Assembly (NCBI GenBank): GCA_035438805.1
Contig: DAORJA010000030.1
Coordinates: 1 to 11,841, forward strand
Origin: UBA922 sp035438805
GTDB lineage: Bacteria > Patescibacteriota > Patescibacteriia > Magasanikbacterales > UBA922
Length of the DNA stretch: 11,841 bases
Direction of reading: 5' to 3'
Within the stretch, counting starts at the first letter, position 1, and each line of letters begins with the position of its first letter. Made by a program: the position numbers and the translations under genes. Shown here piece by piece: positions 7,414 through 11,841 of the stretch. A model generated the notes under the pieces. It was not told where the DNA came from and searched no databases. It saw only the letters and a list, made by a program, of their open reading frames with translations.

Positions 7414-7486
7414 TCAAAAGTTAAAATTAAAAATGCAAAAGAAAATACACGAGAGATGATCGTGTATTTTTTGTTTTAACTTTTGA
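7414..7486. repeat. Nested perfect inverted repeat between convergent genes
   Basis: An outer pair of 13-base arms, TCAAAAGTTAAAA (7414-7426) and its exact complement TTTTAACTTTTGA (7474-7486), encloses an inner pair of 11-base arms, AAAATACACGA (7442-7452) and TCGTGTATTTT (7460-7470), with a 7-base loop. The spacers between arms are 15 bases on the left and 3 on the right. The structure fills nearly the whole gap between the two convergent stop codons. The inner hairpin alone explains termination; the outer arms are extra and may mark a dispersed repeat or a small palindromic element. Confidence 0.85.
7442..7477. terminator. Probable bidirectional intrinsic terminator
   Basis: An 11-base-pair perfect stem (7442-7452 with 7460-7470, loop GAGATGA) is followed on the plus strand by TTGTTTT. 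On the minus strand the stem is followed by a T-rich run with TTTTCTTTTG. It lies 30 bases after the stop of the plus-strand epimerase and 21 bases beyond the stop of the minus-strand sugar-phosphate transferase, so it suits both convergent units. The stem is only moderately GC-rich in its centre, so its strength is uncertain. Confidence 0.7.
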
Positions 7487-7491
7487 TTTTC

Positions 7492-8916
7492 CTATTGCCC
7501 CATCCCTCTGAGAACTACATTGATAGTGCGAAGTATAATCGAGAGATCAAGAAGCGCAGACTTATTTTTGATGTAATATAGATCGTATTGTAATTTTTTA
7601 AGAGAAGATTCCAAATCATCAGTGTAGTGCTGCTGGATCGCTGCCCAGCCAGTGATGCCAGGCTTGATAATATGGCGAAGCGGATAGTATGGCATGAGCT
7701 CGGTAAGTTTTTCTACAATTTCAGGTCGCTCTGGACGGGGACCAACAAGCGTCACATCTCCTTTGAGTAAGTTGAATGCTTGAGGAAGTTCATCGAGTCT
7801 GGTTTTACGTAAAAATTTGCCGATAGGAGTTATCCGGTTGTCGTTCTTTTTGGCAAATTCATACCCATGAGTCTCAGCACTTCCATCTTCTGCAAGCACA
7901 TACATGGTACGTAATTTGTACATCCAAAATATTTTTCCTCCTTCTCCTACCATCCGGTTCGTCTCTTTTTCACCACGTCGTTGTTTGAAAAATATTGGAC
8001 CAGGCGAAGATAGTTTGATAGCGAGAGCGAGAAATGGAAAAAGTACGATAAAAATAAGCCCGAATAAAAATCCAAAAACAATATCAGTTCCACGTTTTGC
8101 TTTAGCGTATACAGGATGTTCAGCGGTCTGTAAATTACTGAGGAACCAGCTTTCAGAAAACGTACTTGGGGGGATTCGTCCTGTCACTGTTTCATAGAAT
8201 GAAGTCATATCAAGAATCTGTACCTGCCAGAACAATAGTTCATATAATTCACGTTTCACATCTTCTCTGTCACTCATATTTGGTGCTACAACAACAGTAT
8301 GGATGTGTTGAGTGTCAATCGCAGGGCGCAGGGTATTAAGCGTGTGATATACCTCGATATCAGTATGTGGAGGTTTCTGAAAATTATTATCAGGGTCAAT
8401 AACTGTAGAGACGTGGTATCCAAGGTTTGGCTGGCTCATTACAATTGATATAAGCTCTTGTACCTCGTCAGTCATACCAAGAAACAAAATTCGTGTTTTG
8501 AGTTTGTGCGTACCAATGTAGGTAAGATAGAGAGTTCGGAAAAGAGCAGCCATACTAAAGCCGATAACCGTAGTAAGAAATAGTATGGTTTTAGGGGTAA
8601 TGTCATCAGTTGGTGCGAGATAGAAAAAAATCATTCCAACGATAAACGCTACAATAGCGGATTCAATGGTTCTGCGTGTGTTACTGTTAAGGGTCATTAA
8701 GCGCAGGTCGTATAAGCCGGTAATATAGTTTGCAATGATCCAAAGGCAAAAAACCACGGTAAAAGGGCTGAAGTGGCGCACAATCTGTTCAATACTTGGC
8801 ATGGACAGGGTACGAAGTCCCAAAGCAAGAATAAACCCTGTGTAATAGGAAGTAAAATCGCCCAGAAGAAGTAGTATTTGTCTCATCCGGTAACTAAAGG
8901 TGATGTTTGCGAACAC
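7492..8916 (-). CDS. Polyprenyl-phosphate sugar-1-phosphate transferase (WbaP/WcaJ-like initiating transferase)
   Basis: This membrane enzyme transfers a sugar-1-phosphate from a UDP-sugar to polyprenyl phosphate, the first step of lipid-linked capsule, exopolysaccharide or O-antigen assembly. Its 474 residues show the full-length architecture. Four N-terminal membrane helices lie at about 14-34, 48-66, 86-103 and 109-131, with the conserved GLYDLR after the second. A soluble nucleotide-binding-like domain spans about 137-245. A fifth hydrophobic segment (about 277-302) leads into the catalytic domain. That domain has KLSSPGPIFFKQ, YKLRTM, and TRLDELPQ with the Asp375-Glu376 pair, then LVGPRPERPE and PGITGWAA. 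The first sugar is unknown. The start is unsettled: GTG 8916 is used here, giving FSYRMRQILLLLGD, while ATG 8886 (Met11) is the alternative; neither has a Shine-Dalgarno sequence. It is convergent with the main operon and divergent from the protease gene, so it is transcribed alone. Confidence 0.92.
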   Translation of the reverse strand: MFANITFSYRMRQILLLLGDFTSYYTGFILALGLRTLSMPSIEQIVRHFSPFTVVFCLWIIANYITGLYDLRLMTLNSNTRRTIESAIVAFIVGMIFFYLAPTDDITPKTILFLTTVIGFSMAALFRTLYLTYIGTHKLKTRILFLGMTDEVQELISIVMSQPNLGYHVSTVIDPDNNFQKPPHTDIEVYHTLNTLRPAIDTQHIHTVVVAPNMSDREDVKRELYELLFWQVQILDMTSFYETVTGRIPPSTFSESWFLSNLQTAEHPVYAKAKRGTDIVFGFLFGLIFIVLFPFLALAIKLSSPGPIFFKQRRGEKETNRMVGEGGKIFWMYKLRTMYVLAEDGSAETHGYEFAKKNDNRITPIGKFLRKTRLDELPQAFNLLKGDVTLVGPRPERPEIVEKLTELMPYYPLRHIIKPGITGWAAIQQHYTDDLESSLKKLQYDLYYIKNKSALLDLSIILRTINVVLRGMGQ

Positions 8917-8935
8917 AGGTATCGTATGTTATACT
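8907..8935 (+). promoter_or_regulatory. Predicted sigma70-type promoter of the protease unit
   Basis: TTGCGA (8907-8912) and TATACT (8930-8935) are separated by exactly 17 bases; the -10 box matches consensus at five of six positions and the -35 box at four. Transcription would start near 8942, giving a leader of about 45 bases before ATG 8987. A TG one base before the -10 region may add strength. The -35 box lies inside the opposite gene's coding region if that gene uses its GTG start at 8916. This promoter also argues against protease starts at 8900 or 8903, which would lie upstream of the transcript. Confidence 0.62.
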
Positions 8936-8944
8936 AATAAACAT

Positions 8945-8973
8945 AATTTAGCAGAGTTATCGAAAAAAAACAA
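8945..8973 (-). promoter_or_regulatory. Possible weak promoter for the sugar-phosphate transferase
   Basis: Read on the minus strand, TTGTTT (8973-8968) and TAAATT (8950-8945) are 17 bases apart, and the -10 box is preceded by TGC, an extended -10 signature. Transcription would begin near 8938, about 22 bases before the GTG at 8916 or 52 before the ATG at 8886. Both boxes deviate from consensus, so this is only a candidate. Its -10 box is 9 bases from that of the divergent protease promoter, so the two would compete for polymerase. Confidence 0.35.
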
Positions 8974-8986
8974 GTGGTTTTCGAGT

Positions 8987-10981
8987 ATGCTGAGCTTCAA
9001 AAATACACTCCTCTATATAGCGATTTTACTAGTGTCTACACCTGTCTTAACGGACCAGGTGTATGCTGAATTTCCCAATGATCCGAATGCATTGCAATGG
9101 TCATATGCAACAGCTGATGTATACCATGCATGGGAGCAGGCCACGGGTTCTTCGCAGGTAATTGTTGCAATTATTGATAATGGTTTTGATGAAACACACC
9201 CAGATTTAGCTGGTGCTCTATGGACAAATAAAGGAGAAATATCAGGAAATGAGTTGGATGATGATGAAAATGGATATACTGATGATGTTCATGGTTTTAA
9301 TTTTGTAGGCAATGGTGAAGAAACAAATGATGAAGATAGTGAGAATGCACATTCGGTTATTAATCATGCAACAGTGGTTGCAGGAATCATTGGCGCTGTG
9401 GGAAATAATAACCAATACGGCGTAGGAATTGCCTATGGTGTAAAACTGATGAATTTGCAGGTAGTTGATGAGAATGGAGTAGGTGCACCTGAAGCATTGG
9501 TAGAGGCTATTTATTATGCGGTGAATAACGGTGCAAGCGTGATCAATATTAGCATGGTAGGACACGGTTCAGCACCAGAAGTACGTTCTGCGATCAATTA
9601 TGCATATCAAAAAGGTGTGCTCGTAGTTGGGGCTGCAGGAAATGACATGGAAAATCTCAATGAAACACCCATGTTTCCGATTTGTAATGACATGTATGAT
9701 CCATATACACAAGTTCTTGGGGTGAGTGCGATTGATGCGACACGCCGACTCGCAAGTTTTTCAAATACTGGTTCATCATGTATTGATCTTACCGCTCCAG
9801 GAGTAGATATTGCAGGACCTATCCGATCTTCTCTGCAAAACACCGAAGAGTCTTATGTAGATGGTTGGAATGGGACTTCATTTGCGACTCCATTTGTCAG
9901 TGCCGCAGCTGCATTGGTAAAAAGTATCCAGCCTACGTGGCATATTGACCAGATTGTTAGAACTCTCAAATCAACGGTGCGTCATACACCAAGCCCTGAC
10001 GAAGCCTCATATGCTGAAGCATATGGAAAAGGATTGGTACAAGTTGGTACCGCAGTCGAAAGTGCAAAGATCGGAGTAGTGCTTGATCCAAAATTATTTG
10101 TTGAAGGAGAAGTTGATACTTCTTTTACTGCACCTCGCAGATTATTCGTTACTTCTGAAGGAAGAGGAGGTTTTTCGGATGTGTTGCAGGGAAATAAAAT
10201 TGATACCAGAGCTCCCGTACTGAAAGACGTAATTCTCATGACGACATTTCGAGACACCAGTGGAGAACCATTTTATGCAGCAGTCAAGAAAAATGGAAAA
10301 GCATATCAGCTGAGTATATATACCACGACCTGGGTCGAGAAATATCACTGGGCGCTTAGTGTGCTGCCTTCGCAGATATTTGTTGCAGATATTGATGGAG
10401 ATACGGGTAAAGAAGTAGTGATTGCTTCCGAAAGCGGAACTATGACTGTGTTTAGTCTCAATGGTAGGAAACTCGGTGTCATACAAAGTATTGAAGGTCA
10501 AACCAAGGGGTTTGGGGTGGTTCATTATAATATTGAAACAAAAAGAGATGAGATTATTTATGCATCTGTAGTTGCAAATTCAAATACCATATTTAGAAGG
10601 ATTACTTCACTGGGAAGTACTCCAGAAAAATTATTTGAAGTCGCGCTTAAATCATTGGGAAGTATCGCATATCTGAATAGTAGTGAGGATCACATTGTGG
10701 TTGGTTCTGAAATTGGAACTGGATCACTCGTGACTATTTTTTCATTGACTGGAGAGCAAAAAAATTCCTTCAGCCCGTATGACCTATCTTTTCGAGGTGG
10801 GGTGTCTGTGTCAAGTGTCGTGTATGGTGAAGAGGGTCGTGAACATATTATCGTAACTCCAAAACGTGGAGTGGAGTCACTCCGCATTTTTGATTCCATG
10901 GGCAAGATGGTTCTTGAAAAATCACTAGACACCGTGCTTTCTTCTGATAAAACGGTGTTAACATCAGTTGCTTCATTCTAA
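8987..10981 (+). CDS. Secreted subtilisin-family (S8) serine protease with FG-GAP-like C-terminal region
   Basis: ATG 8987 gives 664 residues with a signal peptide: a basic start (Lys5), a hydrophobic core (about 8-21) and a likely cleavage after VYA (27). The reading frame is open back to 8900, but those residues would hide the signal peptide and precede the promoter. The S8 domain spans about 35-345. The catalytic Asp64 is in AIIDNGFDETHPDL, where DNG replaces the usual DTG. His127 is in NHATVVAG, replacing HGTHVAG. The oxyanion Asn219 is in AAGND, and Ser298 in NGTSFATP. The triad is complete, so proteolysis is expected outside the cytoplasmic membrane. An acidic insert (about 87-121, rich in Asp, Glu and Asn, including NELDDDENG) may bind calcium. 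The region after about 390 is beta-rich with ADIDGDTGKEVVIAS (Asp468), like FG-GAP/VCBS propeller blades. No C-terminal anchor is visible. The substrate is unknown. An SDR gene follows after 9 bases. Confidence 0.9.
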   Translation: MLSFKNTLLYIAILLVSTPVLTDQVYAEFPNDPNALQWSYATADVYHAWEQATGSSQVIVAIIDNGFDETHPDLAGALWTNKGEISGNELDDDENGYTDDVHGFNFVGNGEETNDEDSENAHSVINHATVVAGIIGAVGNNNQYGVGIAYGVKLMNLQVVDENGVGAPEALVEAIYYAVNNGASVINISMVGHGSAPEVRSAINYAYQKGVLVVGAAGNDMENLNETPMFPICNDMYDPYTQVLGVSAIDATRRLASFSNTGSSCIDLTAPGVDIAGPIRSSLQNTEESYVDGWNGTSFATPFVSAAAALVKSIQPTWHIDQIVRTLKSTVRHTPSPDEASYAEAYGKGLVQVGTAVESAKIGVVLDPKLFVEGEVDTSFTAPRRLFVTSEGRGGFSDVLQGNKIDTRAPVLKDVILMTTFRDTSGEPFYAAVKKNGKAYQLSIYTTTWVEKYHWALSVLPSQIFVADIDGDTGKEVVIASESGTMTVFSLNGRKLGVIQSIEGQTKGFGVVHYNIETKRDEIIYASVVANSNTIFRRITSLGSTPEKLFEVALKSLGSIAYLNSSEDHIVVGSEIGTGSLVTIFSLTGEQKNSFSPYDLSFRGGVSVSSVVYGEEGREHIIVTPKRGVESLRIFDSMGKMVLEKSLDTVLSSDKTVLTSVASF

Positions 10982-10990
10982 TAATTCTGT

Positions 10991-11841
10991 ATGATAAAAG
11001 AAACTCCAATATTCGAAAAAAAGAATGTGCTCGTAACAGGTGGCGCAGGTTTCATCGGCTCACATATTTGTGAACGTATGTTGAAGGAAGCACATGTTAT
11101 TTGTATGGATGATTTGTCGAATTCAAGTATTACGAATATTGAACATCTACTCCAGTATCCAGATTTTGAATTCATCAAATACGATGTTACTCAGCCAATT
11201 GATCTCATGCAATTTCCTGAGCTTGAAAAGTTTCGCGTACGATTTCAAGGAGTTCAAGAAATTTATCATTTTGCGTGTCCAACAAGCCCAAAAAATTTTG
11301 AAGATTTAAAAATCCAGTCACTTTGGGCAAATTCACGAGCGATACTAAACACACTGGATTTGGCAGTAAAATATCGAGCGAAATATGTATTCGGTTCAAG
11401 TTCGGTAGTATACGGAGAGCCAATAGCTGAAGATCATGTGTTTAGTGAAGATGAAGAGGGAATTGTGCACCATCTCTCACCGAGAGGATGTTATGATGAA
11501 GGAAAACGATTTGCGGAAACTTGTATTGAGACTTATATACAGGTCTACGGACTTGATGCAAAAATTGCACGAGTGTTCACAACGTATGGACCACGCATGA
11601 AGCTACGTGACGGATTACTTATTCCAGATTTTATTCTCAGTGCTTTGAGTGGAGAAGATTTGGTTGTATACGGTGATGACAGTCTTCATCAATCGCTATG
11701 CTATATCTCTGATATGGTGGATGGGCTGGTCCGACTCATGAATACTGGTCCAGAAGTATCTCTGGTTAATTTGGGTCATGACGAACCTCAACGGATGGGG
11801 AACGTAGCCGGAAAAAGTATTCACCTGACCAGATCAACTTC
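10991..11841 (+). CDS. UDP-glucuronate-decarboxylase-like extended SDR, 3' end outside the window
   Basis: The frame opens at ATG 10991 and stays open for 283 codons to the window end; a full UXS has about 310 residues, so some 30 are missing. It begins MIKETPIFEKKNVLVTGGAGFIG, then has DFEFIKYDVTQPIDL and EIYHFACPTSPKNF, which align with UXS landmarks. RGCYDEGKRFAET carries the catalytic Tyr168 and Lys172, followed by TTYGPRM. However, the block equal to STSEVYGDP reads SSSVVYGEP, so Thr becomes Ser137 and the key Glu becomes Val139. The Arg of DGRVVSNF is Leu209, and the Arg of SQTRSF is Gln234 in SLHQSLCY. Residues used by decarboxylases for catalysis and uronate or phosphate contacts are therefore absent. 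It may be an NAD-dependent epimerase or dehydratase of a sister subfamily. It probably shares the protease's transcript. There is no Shine-Dalgarno sequence. Confidence 0.82.
   Translation, partial: MIKETPIFEKKNVLVTGGAGFIGSHICERMLKEAHVICMDDLSNSSITNIEHLLQYPDFEFIKYDVTQPIDLMQFPELEKFRVRFQGVQEIYHFACPTSPKNFEDLKIQSLWANSRAILNTLDLAVKYRAKYVFGSSSVVYGEPIAEDHVFSEDEEGIVHHLSPRGCYDEGKRFAETCIETYIQVYGLDAKIARVFTTYGPRMKLRDGLLIPDFILSALSGEDLVVYGDDSLHQSLCYISDMVDGLVRLMNTGPEVSLVNLGHDEPQRMGNVAGKSIHLTRST

Noticed and set aside
8900..8986. An upstream extension of the protease reading frame beginning at GTG 8900 or ATG 8903.
   Set aside because: It would put 29 non-hydrophobic residues before a clear signal peptide and would start upstream of the predicted transcript start near 8942. 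ATG 8987 fits both the signal peptide and the promoter.
10142..10525. A 127-codon minus-strand open frame inside the protease gene.
   Set aside because: It has no family motif and lies opposite the FG-GAP-like region of a convincing gene.
11094..11423. Two short overlapping open frames (plus 11094-11309, minus 11205-11423).
   Set aside because: Both lie inside the long open frame from 10991, which encodes clear SDR motifs on both sides of this interval; they are shadows.
1..11841. CRISPR arrays, tRNA or rRNA genes, transposases and UGA-recoding.
   Set aside because: No regularly spaced direct repeats, no cloverleaf or rRNA sequence noticed, no transposase motif, and UGA ends the first gene, which argues against Gracilibacteria-type recoding.

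Overview
The window is a surface-glycan biosynthesis locus from a bacterium using the standard code: UGA acts as a stop at the end of the first gene, and Trp is UGG. Base composition is moderately AT-rich by eye. Genes are packed 1 to 9 bases apart and almost none has a well-placed Shine-Dalgarno sequence. The promoters look sigma70-like (TTGNNN, 17 bases, TATNNT) rather than Bacteroidetes-like. An AT-rich nested palindrome of a kind I associate with such genomes lies between the convergent genes. Together these suggest a Patescibacteria/CPR-type genome; this is inference with moderate-to-low confidence.

Region 1 (1-319) is the 3' end of a SAM-dependent methyltransferase of the type found in polysaccharide clusters. 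Its stop codon overlaps a good promoter at 316-344. Region 2 (389-7411) is one seven-gene plus-strand operon: an extended SDR epimerase, three GT2 glycosyltransferases, UDP-glucuronate decarboxylase, UDP-glucose 6-dehydrogenase, and a GalE-like epimerase. The dehydrogenase and decarboxylase convert UDP-glucose to UDP-glucuronate and then UDP-xylose. The two epimerases could supply C4 epimers. The three glycosyltransferases would add sugars to a growing glycan.

Region 3 (7412-7491) holds a nested perfect inverted repeat that probably ends transcription from both sides. Region 4 (7492-8916, minus strand) encodes a polyprenyl-phosphate sugar-1-phosphate transferase, the membrane enzyme that starts a lipid-linked glycan. 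Region 5 (about 8900-8973) is a short divergent control region with a strong predicted plus-strand promoter and a weaker minus-strand one.

Region 6 (8987-11841) is a second plus-strand unit: a secreted subtilisin-family protease with an FG-GAP-like C-terminal region, followed after 9 bases by a UDP-glucuronate-decarboxylase-like SDR that runs off the window. That last protein keeps the Tyr/Lys pair but has lost residues typical of true decarboxylases, so its reaction is uncertain.

Most of the window is recognisable glycan chemistry. I see no CRISPR array, RNA gene, transposase or clearly new multi-gene system. The less ordinary items are the variant decarboxylase paralogue, its pairing with a secreted protease, and the nested palindrome.
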